64,000 bases of DNA from Janthinobacterium sp. J1-1 (GTDB taxonomy: Bacteria; Pseudomonadota; Gammaproteobacteria; Burkholderiales; Burkholderiaceae_D). The translations under genes were made by a program, and so were the position numbers. The notes beneath the pieces were generated by a model. The model saw only the letters and a program-made list of their open reading frames with translations. It made no database searches and had not been told where the DNA came from. Below, piece by piece: positions 34,501-43,312 of the stretch (positions within the stretch are counted from its first letter, which is position 1; every line of letters starts with the position of its first letter). Location: the NCBI RefSeq assembly GCF_030944405.1, contig NZ_CP132339.1:4960001-5024000 (forward strand), read 5' to 3'.

Positions 34501-35943
34501 ATGACCATCAATGCTCCCCATTTTTCCCGCCGCCGCTTCCTCGGCTCCATGCTGACCCTGGCCGGCACCGGCGCCGCGCCGTTCGCGCTGAACCTGGCCG
34601 CCATGGGCAATGCCGCCGCCCAGTCGGCAGGCGACTACAAGGCCATGGTGTGCTTGTTCCTGAACGGTGGCAACGACGCCTTCAATACCGTGCTGGCCAC
34701 CGACAGCGCATCGTGGAATGAATACCTGCGCGTGCGCAACACCGGCGGCAGCGACTCGATCCACCTGCCGGGCACCGGCGAAACGGGCGGCGTGCTGCCC
34801 ATCGTTCCCGCCACTGCGCAGGCCGGCCGCAGCTTTGCACTGCACCCCAGCCTGGGGCCATTGAAGGAATTGTTCGATGGCGGCCGCGCGGCCGTGGTGG
34901 CCAATGTCGGCACCCTGATCGCGCCGACCACGCTGGCCCAGTACAAGGCGAAAAGCGTGGCGCTGCCGCCCAAGCTGTTCTCGCACAACGACCAGCAATC
35001 GACCTGGCAATCGGGCCAGCCCGAAGGCGCCAGCGTGGGCTGGGGCGGCCGCCTGGGCGACCTGGCAATGGCCGGCAATGCCAATGCCATGTTTACCACC
35101 ATTTCGGCGGCCGGCAACACGGTCTTCCTCAGCGGCCAGCAGGTGCGCCAGTTCCAGGTCGGCCAGGCGGGCGCCGTGCCGATTCGCGGCATCAGCGCCA
35201 ACCTGTTCGGCACCGCGGCCGGGACCAGCGCGCTGCAAGCCATTCTGGCGGACGCCGGCAACGACCTGATCGAACAGGAACAGAAATCGGCGGTGCAGCG
35301 CGCCATCTCCAGCCAGTCCATCCTCAGCGGCGCCATGCTGGCCGCCGGCCCCACCGGCGTGCCCAATCCGACCAGCTACATCAATCCGACCACGGGCGTG
35401 GCGGCCACCAATCCGCTGGCGGTGCAACTGCAGACGGTGGCGCGCATCATCGGCGGGCGCAGCGCGCTGGGGGCCAAGCGGCAGGTGTTTTACGTGACCC
35501 TGGGCGGCTTCGACACGCACGACCGGCAAAAAATCCAGCAGGCCGACCTGATGGCCCGCCTGGCGCATGCCCTGGCGTATTTCGACACCACCCTGGCCGC
35601 GCTGCAAGGAACCGACCTGCGGCGCCAGGTCACCACCTTCACGGCCTCGGACTTCGGCCGCACCTTTACCAGCAATGGCGACGGCACCGACCACGGCTGG
35701 GGTGCGCACCACTTCGTCGTCGGCGGCGCCGTGCGCGGCCGCGATATCTACGGCGCCTTCCCGGCCTCCGGCCTGGGCCATGCGCTCGACGTCGGTTCCG
35801 GCTCGCTGCTGCCGACCATCTCGGTCGACCAGTACGGCGCCACCCTGGCCAAATGGTTCGGCGTGCCGGACAGCCAGCTGGGCGAGGTATTTCCCAACCT
35901 GGCCAATTTTACCCAGCGCGACCTGGGTTTCATGAATACCTAG
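34501..35943 (+). CDS. DUF1501-family protein with Tat signal
   Basis: The 480-residue protein opens with a twin-arginine signal (SRRRFLGSML) and cleavage near AAAQS (about residue 42), so it should be exported folded. The DUF1501 domain follows: MVCLFLNGGNDAFNTV, FSHNDQQSTWQSGQP, TLGGFDTHDRQ and DFGRTFTSNGDGTDHGW. The last two blocks contain the Asp/His residues that make the family resemble metal-dependent sulfatase/phosphatase folds. It forms an operon with the DUF1800 lipoprotein. The stop overlaps the stop of the convergent dioxygenase-like gene by 4 bp. Confidence 0.92.
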   Translation: MTINAPHFSRRRFLGSMLTLAGTGAAPFALNLAAMGNAAAQSAGDYKAMVCLFLNGGNDAFNTVLATDSASWNEYLRVRNTGGSDSIHLPGTGETGGVLPIVPATAQAGRSFALHPSLGPLKELFDGGRAAVVANVGTLIAPTTLAQYKAKSVALPPKLFSHNDQQSTWQSGQPEGASVGWGGRLGDLAMAGNANAMFTTISAAGNTVFLSGQQVRQFQVGQAGAVPIRGISANLFGTAAGTSALQAILADAGNDLIEQEQKSAVQRAISSQSILSGAMLAAGPTGVPNPTSYINPTTGVAATNPLAVQLQTVARIIGGRSALGAKRQVFYVTLGGFDTHDRQKIQQADLMARLAHALAYFDTTLAALQGTDLRRQVTTFTASDFGRTFTSNGDGTDHGWGAHHFVVGGAVRGRDIYGAFPASGLGHALDVGSGSLLPTISVDQYGATLAKWFGVPDSQLGEVFPNLANFTQRDLGFMNT

Positions 35944-36803
35944 CCATTCACGCCGATTGTCAGCGTCACGACATAACCATCGGTGGCGTTGCCCGTCACG
36001 CCCGCCATCTGCAAGCTGGTGCCGTCGCTGAAGACATTGTCGGTGGCATAGCTGATCTGCGCCAGGTTGCGCACGCTGGAGGTGTAGCCGCTGGCCGTGT
36101 AGACCTCGTTCAGCGTCGCCAGCGGAAACGTGAATTGCGAGGTCTTGATGCGGTTGCTGGCGGCCGCCGCCCTGGCCAGGCTGGGATAGACTTCGAAATG
36201 CACGTGCGGCATGCGCCCCGCATAGCAGCCGGGAAAGATGGTGGTAAACGACAGGCTGCCGCTGCTGTCCGTTTCCTGCACCCCGCGCAGATAGTTCTGC
36301 GCCGTCACGCCGCTCGAATACAGCGAATACAGGCCGTCGCGGTCGCAATGCCACAGATAAATCGCATAGCCGGCCAGGCTGGCGCAGCTGGCGTTGGCGT
36401 TCACCAGCTGCAGCTTGATGGTGAGCGGTACGCCGGCCGCCACGCCGGTGGCGCCGTTGAAACTGCTGCGGATATCGCTGCGCACCACACCGGTCTGGTT
36501 CAGCACATTGATGATGCTGCCGCCATTGGTGTTGGTGCCGTCGGCCGGATACGGTCCGCCCGTCTCTTCAGGGATCACGGCGCAGGCGGTGGTGGTCGGG
36601 GTGGTGGCCGTGGTACCGGTGCCGGTGGTGCCGGTGGCCGTGGTGCCGGTCGACGCCGTATCGCTGGCACTGGAACCGCCGCAGCTGATCAAGGGCAAGG
36701 TGGCGGCGCCCGCCAGCACCCAGCGCAGCAGGCGGCGCCGTTCCAGCGCCTGCCGCTGCATCATTTCAAGGTCGGACGCCAGGCCGAAATCATGTAAATC
36801 CAT
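35940..36803 (-). CDS. intradiol ring-cleavage dioxygenase-like lipoprotein
   Basis: The 287-residue protein has a lipoprotein-type signal (LPLISCGGSS, Cys at about 41, preceded by RRRLLRW) and a Thr/Gly spacer. Its dioxygenase C-like fold contains EETGGPYPADG near residue 79, Tyr and His in YAIYLWHCDRDGLYS, and MPHVHFEVY. The two Tyr and two His iron ligands of intradiol dioxygenases therefore seem present. These enzymes open catechol rings, and exported members are known but little studied. GGAG lies 7 bp before ATG 36803. An extracytoplasmic aromatic-oxidation role is inferred. Confidence 0.87.
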   Translation of the reverse strand: MDLHDFGLASDLEMMQRQALERRRLLRWVLAGAATLPLISCGGSSASDTASTGTTATGTTGTGTTATTPTTTACAVIPEETGGPYPADGTNTNGGSIINVLNQTGVVRSDIRSSFNGATGVAAGVPLTIKLQLVNANASCASLAGYAIYLWHCDRDGLYSLYSSGVTAQNYLRGVQETDSSGSLSFTTIFPGCYAGRMPHVHFEVYPSLARAAAASNRIKTSQFTFPLATLNEVYTASGYTSSVRNLAQISYATDNVFSDGTSLQMAGVTGNATDGYVVTLTIGVNG

Positions 36804-36928
36804 ACGTACTCCATCAGGTGGGGCAAGCCGGCCAGCGCGGGACTGAGGCTGGCGCACAGGAAGCAACACTGCATGAGTTTGTCGCCCATGCTGTGTTTGA
36901 CCCTGTTGGCTGGCTTGCGGTTCATGGT

Positions 36929-37588
36929 TCAGGCCGTTGTATTGACCAGGTTGCCGCTGGACGACAGGCTGCCGCCGGCGCTGGCCGAGCCCAGGCTGCC
37001 AGACAGGGCTTGCAGGAAGCTGGCCAGCTTGTCGGAGCTGCCGCTGTTGCTGCTGCCGCCCAGCGCGCTCAGCAGGCTGGAAAAGCTCGATTGCAGCTCG
37101 CTCACGCTGCTGTCGGTGCTGGCCGTGCCGTCGCTGCCGGACGAGCTCAGTTTTGAAAGCAGGCTTTGCAGGTCGGATTCGATATTGCCCGGTCCGCGAC
37201 CGCCGCCCGGTGGCGGGCCCGATGGCGGCTCGCCGCCCTCGCCCTGTTCGCCACTCTCGCCCCCGCCGCCGCCACCTTGCGCGCGCAGGCTGCCCATCAG
37301 CTGGTGCAAAAAGGCGCCCAGCGCCTGGCCGGCATCGGCCGTGCCGGAAGTGCCGCTGGAACTGGCCTCGTCGGAAGTGTCCGACTCGCCATCGGCCACC
37401 GTCACGCCGATCGACGACAAGGCGCTGGAAATGGCGTCCAGGAAGGCGCTGTCGTCAGGCTTCGGTGGCGGCGTGCCGCCCACGCTGGTGGTATTGCCGG
37501 TACCGCTGGTGCTGCTGGTGCCACTGAGGCGGGCAAACGCGGCCAGCTGGCTGGCGGCGCTGCTGGAATTGACGGCGCTGATGCTCAT
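36929..37588 (-). CDS. Ser/Gly-rich low-complexity protein in the cpxP-like operon
   Basis: This 219-residue protein is not recognised. It is mostly Ser, Gly, Thr and Ala, with a Gly/Pro segment (about 115-135) and three short helical motifs (AFLDAISSALSSIGV, GAFLHQLMGSLRAQ, LQSLLSKLSSSG). It has no cleavable signal. The composition resembles secreted or surface-exposed flexible proteins. GGGAG lies before ATG 37588, and the gene starts 28 bp after the CpxP-like gene, so both should answer to the CpxR boxes upstream. Confidence 0.7.
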   Translation of the reverse strand: MSISAVNSSSAASQLAAFARLSGTSSTSGTGNTTSVGGTPPPKPDDSAFLDAISSALSSIGVTVADGESDTSDEASSSGTSGTADAGQALGAFLHQLMGSLRAQGGGGGGESGEQGEGGEPPSGPPPGGGRGPGNIESDLQSLLSKLSSSGSDGTASTDSSVSELQSSFSSLLSALGGSSNSGSSDKLASFLQALSGSLGSASAGGSLSSSGNLVNTTA

Positions 37589-37615
37589 GGTTTTCTCCCT
37601 CGACAAACATTGGAC

Positions 37616-38113
37616 TTATTTTTCACCGCGCGGGGCGGGGCCGCGGTCGTTGCCCGGACCGTCCTCGTCGCGGCGCGCCTCGACCTGCTTGCGCTGTTCC
37701 GGCGTCAGCACGGCCAGCAACTGCTGTTCCAGGCGCGCATGCTGCAGGCTGATCTTCGCCATCGCCTGCGCCGCGCCATTGGCCAGCGCCACGGCTTTCG
37801 CATCGTCATAGTGGTTCGACGAGGCCAGCTCGCGCAGTTGTTCATGCGCCTTGAAGGCGATCTTCTGCTGTTCGCGCAGCAGCGGCGCCTGGGCGTAGGT
37901 GGCGGCAAAGACCTTGTCCTGCTGCGCTTCGCTCAGTTCCACGCCGCGCAGGAAGGGCGGCAAGCCCGCACCGAAACCGCGGCCCGGGCCTTCCATGCGT
38001 GAACCCGGACCCGGGCCAGGACCGTGGTCAGGCCCCTGCTGGGCATGGGCCGCCAGCGGTGCGCCCAGGGCGGTGGCCAGCAGCAGCGACATCATGACAG
38101 TTGCTTGTTTCAT
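37616..38113 (-). CDS. CpxP/Spy-like periplasmic stress protein
   Basis: The 165-residue protein has a signal peptide (cleavage after AHAQ, about residue 25), then a Gly/Pro-rich stretch with HGPGPGPGSRMEGPG. The LTXXQ-type helical domain contains VELSEAQQDKVF and LTPEQRKQVE. Spy/CpxP proteins are periplasmic chaperones or inhibitors of the CpxA sensor. The gene is divergent from cpxR with perfect CpxR boxes between, the usual cpxP arrangement. The RMEGPG motif recurs in the periplasmic domain of CpxA encoded next door. Confidence 0.85.
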   Translation of the reverse strand: MKQATVMMSLLLATALGAPLAAHAQQGPDHGPGPGPGSRMEGPGRGFGAGLPPFLRGVELSEAQQDKVFAATYAQAPLLREQQKIAFKAHEQLRELASSNHYDDAKAVALANGAAQAMAKISLQHARLEQQLLAVLTPEQRKQVEARRDEDGPGNDRGPAPRGEK

Positions 38114-38162
38114 GCTCGAATTCCTCTCGTTTCAATGAGACTCGATTGTGCGGCGCTTGCAT

Positions 38163-38244
38163 GTAAAGCAACGTCAGCGCCAGGTAAAAACGTGTAAAGC
38201 AATGTGAAAAACTGTATAAAGGAAGCAATGTAAAAGCGGGTAAA
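38163..38244. promoter_or_regulatory. CpxR boxes between cpxP-like and cpxRA genes
   Basis: GTAAA-AACGT-GTAAA (38184-38198) and GTAAA-AGCGG-GTAAA (38230-38244) match the CpxR consensus GTAAA-N5-GTAAA exactly. GTAAA-GCAAC-GTCAG (38163-38177) is an imperfect third copy. They lie 70-150 bp from both divergent starts, which indicates autoregulation in both directions. Confidence 0.85.
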
Positions 38245-38317
38245 ACGCAGCAAAGGCCCTGGCCGGGGCTGCTATCATGGCCGATCAACATCGGAAAAAT
38301 CAGGAAGACGCATACGC

Positions 38318-39007
38318 ATGAGCAAGGTATTGTTAATCGACGACGACATCGAACTGGTCGGCATGTTCCAGGAATACCTGGAGCAGGAAGGTTTTGAAGC
38401 GAAAGCCGTGCATGACGGCGAACGGGGCGCCGCCGAAGCGCTGACGGGCCAGTACGCCATCGCCATCCTCGACGTGATGATGCCGCGCATGAATGGCCTG
38501 GAAACCCTGCGCCGCATCCGCGCCGGCAGCCGCCTGCCGATCCTGATGCTGACGGCGCGTGGCGACGATACCGACCGCATCGTCGGCCTGGAACTGGGTG
38601 CCGACGATTACGTCACCAAGCCGTGCACGCCGCGCGAACTGACGGCCCGCATCCGCGCCATCCTGCGCCGCTCGCAAGCCGTGCCGCTCGACACCTCGGC
38701 CACGGCGCCGCTGATCGTGGGCAACCTGACGATGTGGCCGGAACAGCGCCGCGCCGCCTGGGCCGGGGTGCAGCTGGAATTGACGAGCACGGAATTCAAC
38801 CTGCTGGAAGTGCTGGTGCGCAATGCCGGCAAGCCGGTCAGCAAGAATCAATTGTCCGAACTGGGGCTGGGCCGGCCCATGGCCCGCTTCGACCGCAATA
38901 TCGACGTGCACCTGAGCAGCCTGCGCCGCAAACTCGGCAGCCTGGACGACGGCCGCTCCTGCCTGCAGACCGTGTACCGGCTCGGCTACCAGTTGATCAA
39001 GGAATAA
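38318..39007 (+). CDS. cpxR: CpxR-like response regulator (OmpR family)
   Basis: The 229-residue protein is a receiver plus winged-helix activator. The acidic pocket is VLLIDDD, the phospho-acceptor D52 in AILDVMMPRMNG, Thr in MLTARGD and Lys in DDYVTKP. The C-terminal domain ends with the OmpR-type wing (NIDVHLSSLRRKLG). The naming rests on the CpxP-like neighbour, the adjoining CpxA-like kinase and the perfect CpxR boxes. It should control envelope stress genes and its own operon. The kinase gene begins 2 bp after the stop. Confidence 0.9.
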   Translation: MSKVLLIDDDIELVGMFQEYLEQEGFEAKAVHDGERGAAEALTGQYAIAILDVMMPRMNGLETLRRIRAGSRLPILMLTARGDDTDRIVGLELGADDYVTKPCTPRELTARIRAILRRSQAVPLDTSATAPLIVGNLTMWPEQRRAAWAGVQLELTSTEFNLLEVLVRNAGKPVSKNQLSELGLGRPMARFDRNIDVHLSSLRRKLGSLDDGRSCLQTVYRLGYQLIKE

Positions 39008-39009
39008 GC

Positions 39010-40536
39010 GTGGGCCGTCTGTTCTGGAAGTTTTTCCTGTGCATCTTGCTGGCCCAGGTCGCCGCCACCATCGGCATCGGTGGTACTTTCTGGCTGAAAA
39101 GCCGCGCCGCCCAGCAGGCGCGGACGCAGGAAATCGATACCAGCCCGCCGGCGCAAATGGCCATCGAAGCGGCCACCGCCACCCTCGAAGCGGGCGGCAG
39201 CAAGGCGCTGCAGCAGTTTATCGGCAAGCTCGAACGCATGCGCGTGATGGCGGTCGATGGCGGCGGCCGCGAGCTGATGGGCCGTAGCGTGCAGCCGGCC
39301 ATGCTGGACAAGGCGCGCGCCCTGCTGCAACAAGACCAGCCGCGCGCCGTCGTGCGCGAGGCGACCGGCAGCGACGGTGTGCGCTATCTGCTGTTCCTGC
39401 CCTATTCCGAGCATTTCCGCACCGCCGGCACCGACGCCGCGCGCGAAACCCTGAACGCCATGGGCATGGCGGGCAACCGCGCCATGCCGCCGGGGCCGCG
39501 CATGGAAGGACCCGGCCAGCCACCCGGGATGAACGGCATGAACCAGCCACCGCGCCGCGACGGCATGGGCAGCGGCATGGGCGGCATGCCGCCAGGGCCG
39601 CGCATGGACAGCCCCTACCGCACCTTTATTCCGATTATCGCCGCCACCGTGGCCAGCCTGCTGTTCGCCTTCCTGCTGGCCTGGTATTTTTCGCGCCCCA
39701 TCCGCGACCTGCGCGCCGCCTTCGAAGCGGCCTCCGGCGGCGACCTGGCGCCGCGCTTCCAGGCGGTCGCCAGGCGCGGCGACGAACTGACCGATCTGGG
39801 CCGCGATTTCGACCGCATGACGGGCCGCTTGCGCAGCCTGATGGATAGCCAGACGCGGCTGCTGCACGATGTGTCGCACGAATTGCGCTCGCCACTGGCG
39901 CGCCTGCAGGCCGCCATCGGCCTGGCGCACCAGCAGCCCGACAAACTGGCCGCCTCGATGGACCGCATCGAGCGCGAAAGCGTGCGCATGGACAAGCTGG
40001 TCGGCGAACTGCTGACACTGTCGCGGCTGGAAGCGGGCGCCGTCAATCCGCTCAACGAAGACTTCAGCATTGCCGATCTGCTGCACGATATCGTCGAGGA
40101 TGCCCGTTTCGAAGCCGAGGCCGACGGACGCCAGATCGGCATCACCGTCAGCGGCGACGCCGATATCGCCAGCGCCATCGTCAACGGCCAGGCTGAACTG
40201 CTGGGGCGCGCGGTGGAAAACGTGGTGCGCAACGCCATCAAGCACAGCCCGGACGTCAGTGTCATCAGCGTGGTGCTGTCGCGCCATGACGAGGGCCGGC
40301 AGGTACATGTGAGCGTGCTCGATCATGGTCCCGGCGTGGCCGAGGCCGACCTGTCCGCCATCTTCGAGCCCTTCTTCCGCGCCAGCAACACGCAGAAATC
40401 GACCGATGGCCATGGCCTGGGCCTGGCCATCGCCCAGCATGTGGTCAAAGGCCATGGCGGCACCATTGCGGCACGCAACCGCAGCAGCGGCGGCCTGTGC
40501 GTGGAAATACGCCTGCCCGCCAAACAGCCGGGCTGA
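39010..40536 (+). CDS. cpxA: CpxA-like sensor histidine kinase
   Basis: From GTG 39010 the 508-residue kinase has a first membrane helix (about 3-28) and a periplasmic domain (about 30-200). A second helix (about 207-227), HAMP, HisKA with H290 (LLHDVSHELRSPLARL) and an ATPase domain (DGHGLGLAIAQHVV) follow. Just before helix 2 lies a Met/Gly/Pro-rich stretch of about 50 residues holding some ten Met, not part of the usual CpxA sensor. It shares PRMEGPG with the CpxP-like protein. Met-rich periplasmic segments often bind copper or silver ions, so metal sensing is possible. Confidence 0.88.
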   Translation: MGRLFWKFFLCILLAQVAATIGIGGTFWLKSRAAQQARTQEIDTSPPAQMAIEAATATLEAGGSKALQQFIGKLERMRVMAVDGGGRELMGRSVQPAMLDKARALLQQDQPRAVVREATGSDGVRYLLFLPYSEHFRTAGTDAARETLNAMGMAGNRAMPPGPRMEGPGQPPGMNGMNQPPRRDGMGSGMGGMPPGPRMDSPYRTFIPIIAATVASLLFAFLLAWYFSRPIRDLRAAFEAASGGDLAPRFQAVARRGDELTDLGRDFDRMTGRLRSLMDSQTRLLHDVSHELRSPLARLQAAIGLAHQQPDKLAASMDRIERESVRMDKLVGELLTLSRLEAGAVNPLNEDFSIADLLHDIVEDARFEAEADGRQIGITVSGDADIASAIVNGQAELLGRAVENVVRNAIKHSPDVSVISVVLSRHDEGRQVHVSVLDHGPGVAEADLSAIFEPFFRASNTQKSTDGHGLGLAIAQHVVKGHGGTIAARNRSSGGLCVEIRLPAKQPG

Positions 40537-40545
40537 CATCAAAAC

Positions 40546-40893
40546 TTATGCCTGGGTGTCGATGATGCTGCCCAGGGTCGAGGTGGCCGAACGGGCCGGG
40601 CTGCTGGCCGTGTCCGCGCTGCTGGCGGCCTGACTGTCCTGTTTCTGCTGCGCCTGCTGAGCGGCGGCCGCCTGCAATTGCGCGATCTGCGCCTGCAGCG
40701 CCTGGATCTGCTGCGCCAGCTGCTCCTGCAATTTCTGCGCCGTTTCCGTCTGTTCGCCCTTCTGCGACTCCGTCAACTGCTTTTGCGCCGCCGTGATCTG
40801 CTTCTGCAGGGCAGCAATTTGCGTGCTGCTGCTGGAACTGCTGCTGCTGGCGGCCGCGCTGACCGCGCCGCCCGAACCGATTGCCGATACCAT
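40546..40893 (-). CDS. FlxA-like coiled-coil protein
   Basis: The 115-residue protein has a Ser-rich N-terminus and a long heptad helix (about 22-85, with IAALQKQITAAQKQLTESQK and QLAQQIQALQAQIAQLQ). It ends in an Ala/Ser-rich tail. This matches the small FlxA family, of unclear function. There is no signal peptide. A perfect CpxR box lies 72 bp upstream of the start, so it probably belongs to the Cpx regulon rather than to flagella. It is convergent with cpxA, stops 9 bp apart. Confidence 0.75.
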   Translation of the reverse strand: MVSAIGSGGAVSAAASSSSSSSSTQIAALQKQITAAQKQLTESQKGEQTETAQKLQEQLAQQIQALQAQIAQLQAAAAQQAQQKQDSQAASSADTASSPARSATSTLGSIIDTQA

Positions 40894-40964
40894 GATGATT
40901 GCCTCTTCTCTGTGTCAATACCATTATTATCGGCAAAGTTTCCTACAGATAAAGATGCACAAGT

Positions 40965-40979
40965 GTAAAGGCGGGTAAA
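40965..40979 (-). promoter_or_regulatory. CpxR box upstream of the FlxA-like gene
   Basis: GTAAA-GGCGG-GTAAA is an exact match to the CpxR consensus, the third perfect copy in this 3-kb locus. It lies 72 bp before the ATG at 40893. The box reads on the plus strand while the gene is on the minus strand. Confidence 0.75.
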
Positions 40980-41053
40980 GGCGGCCTGGCGGCGGACGCC
41001 GCTGTAGCGCGCTTCGCCAGCCCTGGCGGACTGGCTGATGCAGCGCCCCTGAA

Positions 41054-41623
<570 letters not shown>

Positions 41624-41748
41624 CGCTGGGGCATCTTTCTAGAATATCGGAATGGCTGGGGCGCGCAGCCTGGAGGGCAGCGGCCCGAATGGCAGGATTT
41701 TACGCGAAAACCCACTGGCTTTGGCCCTCTCATCCCGAATTTCCTCGC

Positions 41749-42552
41749 CTAAACCTGCCGTGCCAGCAGGGCCGTGATCATTTCATGTATCACCTGCGCC
41801 GTCAGCTCGGGCGCCTCCATGGGAAACAGGTGGCCGCCCGGCACTTGCCGGAAAAACCTGCCCACCAGTTTTTTGGTCGCCGCCAGGCCCGCCTGCCGGC
41901 ATTCGACCGAGTCCAGGCCGCCAATAAAGCCGACCGGCACCGGCAAGCCGTCTTTCACCAGCGCGCCCACATGGTGCGGCAAGCCGCGATATACGTCTGT
42001 TTCCACTTCGCGCGTAAAACGCAGCTGCACGCCGTCGGGATGGGGCGCCAGGCCGCTGGCCATATAGTCGCGCAGCACCTGCGGCGCCCAGATGGAAAAC
42101 AGCTCCTTGGCGGCAAAGTGGTCATGCGCCGCCTGCGCGTCCGGCCACACCTTGCGGCGCCGGGCCGAAAAACGCGCCGGCGAATAGCGCTCGCCGATGG
42201 CCGTGTTACGGGCCAGGCGCACGAACATGGCGCGCCAGCCGGCCACCACGGGCGAATCGAGCAGGACCACGCAGCGCACCAGGTCGGGCCGGGCCTTGGC
42301 CGCCATCACGCTCAGCATGCCGCCCAGCGAATGGCCGACCAGGATCACGGGCGCGCTGTAGCGGCGTTCCAGGTCATCGACCAGTTCGCGCACCAGCCCG
42401 GGCCAGCCGGCCGTGACCGGGTAGCGCGGATCGTGGCCATGCATGTCGAGCGCCTGTACCTCGTAGTGCTGGCCCAGCAGCGCAAACAGCTGGCGGTAGG
42501 TGCCGGCAGGATAACTGTTGGCGTGGGCAAAGTGGAGCTGCGGTAATGTCAT
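41749..42552 (-). CDS. alpha/beta-hydrolase
   Basis: The 267-residue protein has an N-terminal HFAHANSYPAGTYR oxyanion region, the nucleophile elbow VGHSLGGM (Ser at about 94) and a late catalytic His in VPGGHLFPME. A lid-like helical insert lies at about 115-200. This places it among small-molecule hydrolases such as esterases, but no substrate can be named. It is 57 bp downstream of the HAD-family gene on the same strand, so the two may share a transcript. Confidence 0.85.
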   Translation of the reverse strand: MTLPQLHFAHANSYPAGTYRQLFALLGQHYEVQALDMHGHDPRYPVTAGWPGLVRELVDDLERRYSAPVILVGHSLGGMLSVMAAKARPDLVRCVVLLDSPVVAGWRAMFVRLARNTAIGERYSPARFSARRRKVWPDAQAAHDHFAAKELFSIWAPQVLRDYMASGLAPHPDGVQLRFTREVETDVYRGLPHHVGALVKDGLPVPVGFIGGLDSVECRQAGLAATKKLVGRFFRQVPGGHLFPMEAPELTAQVIHEMITALLARQV

Positions 42553-42609
42553 GGCGGGTTCTGGCAGGCTGGGCGATGGATAATTGTAATGGCAGGCCGG
42601 CCAGATGGA

Positions 42610-43305
42610 TCAGAGCGCGCACTCTAATTGCGGGGCAGTCACCGTTGCGCCGGGCACGAACGAGGCCAGCACTTCAGCAAGTTCCGCGACCGACTCCACC
42701 ACGCAAAAGGCGCCGTCGAACGCATGGTGGCGGTTCATCTGGTTGCGCAAGATAATGCATTCCAGTCCGGCCGCGTTGGCGGCCCGCAAGCCGCGCGGCG
42801 CATCTTCCACCGCCACGCACTCGTCGGCCGCCAACCCCAGGTGCTGCAAGCCCAGCAGATAACCGTCGGGGGCCGGCTTGCTGGCGCCGTACGACTCGCG
42901 CGTCAGCACGAAATCGAACTGCTGGCGCAAGCCGCTGTGCGCATGGCTCAGTTCAAAATGTTCGTGGTAGGCGCTGGTGACCACGCCCATGCCCACATGC
43001 GGCCGCAAGGTGTCCAGCAAGTGGTCCATGCCCGGCATCGCCAGCTGCCGCGCCTGGCGCAGCCGTTCCCCGAACAAGCGCTTGCGCTCCAGCCGCAGCC
43101 GGTCGACCAGCGTGAGGTTGTGGCCCTGCCCCAGCAGCAGATGCCAGGCGCCATAGTTATTGTCCAGGAACCAGTCGAAAAACTGCTTGGGCGTCAGGTC
43201 GATGCCGTAGGGCAGCAGCAGATCACGGTTGCTTTCGTAAAACAGCTGCTCGGTATTGACCAGCACGCCATCGTTATCCCACAGCACGCCGCGGATGGTT
43301 TTCAT
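42610..43305 (-). CDS. HAD-superfamily phosphatase / phosphoglucomutase-like
   Basis: The 231-residue protein shows HAD motif I LWDNDGVLVNTE, motif II VVTSAYHEH, the motif III lysine in YGASKPAPDGYLLG, and motif IV VAVEDAPRGLRAA. The helical cap after motif I makes it a subclass I enzyme like beta-phosphoglucomutase or phosphoglycolate phosphatase. The catalytic Asp pair is D-N-D at the start. The substrate is unknown. The TauE/SafE gene upstream ends 7 bp before its start. Confidence 0.88.
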   Translation of the reverse strand: MKTIRGVLWDNDGVLVNTEQLFYESNRDLLLPYGIDLTPKQFFDWFLDNNYGAWHLLLGQGHNLTLVDRLRLERKRLFGERLRQARQLAMPGMDHLLDTLRPHVGMGVVTSAYHEHFELSHAHSGLRQQFDFVLTRESYGASKPAPDGYLLGLQHLGLAADECVAVEDAPRGLRAANAAGLECIILRNQMNRHHAFDGAFCVVESVAELAEVLASFVPGATVTAPQLECAL

Positions 43306-43312
43306 GACGGTT

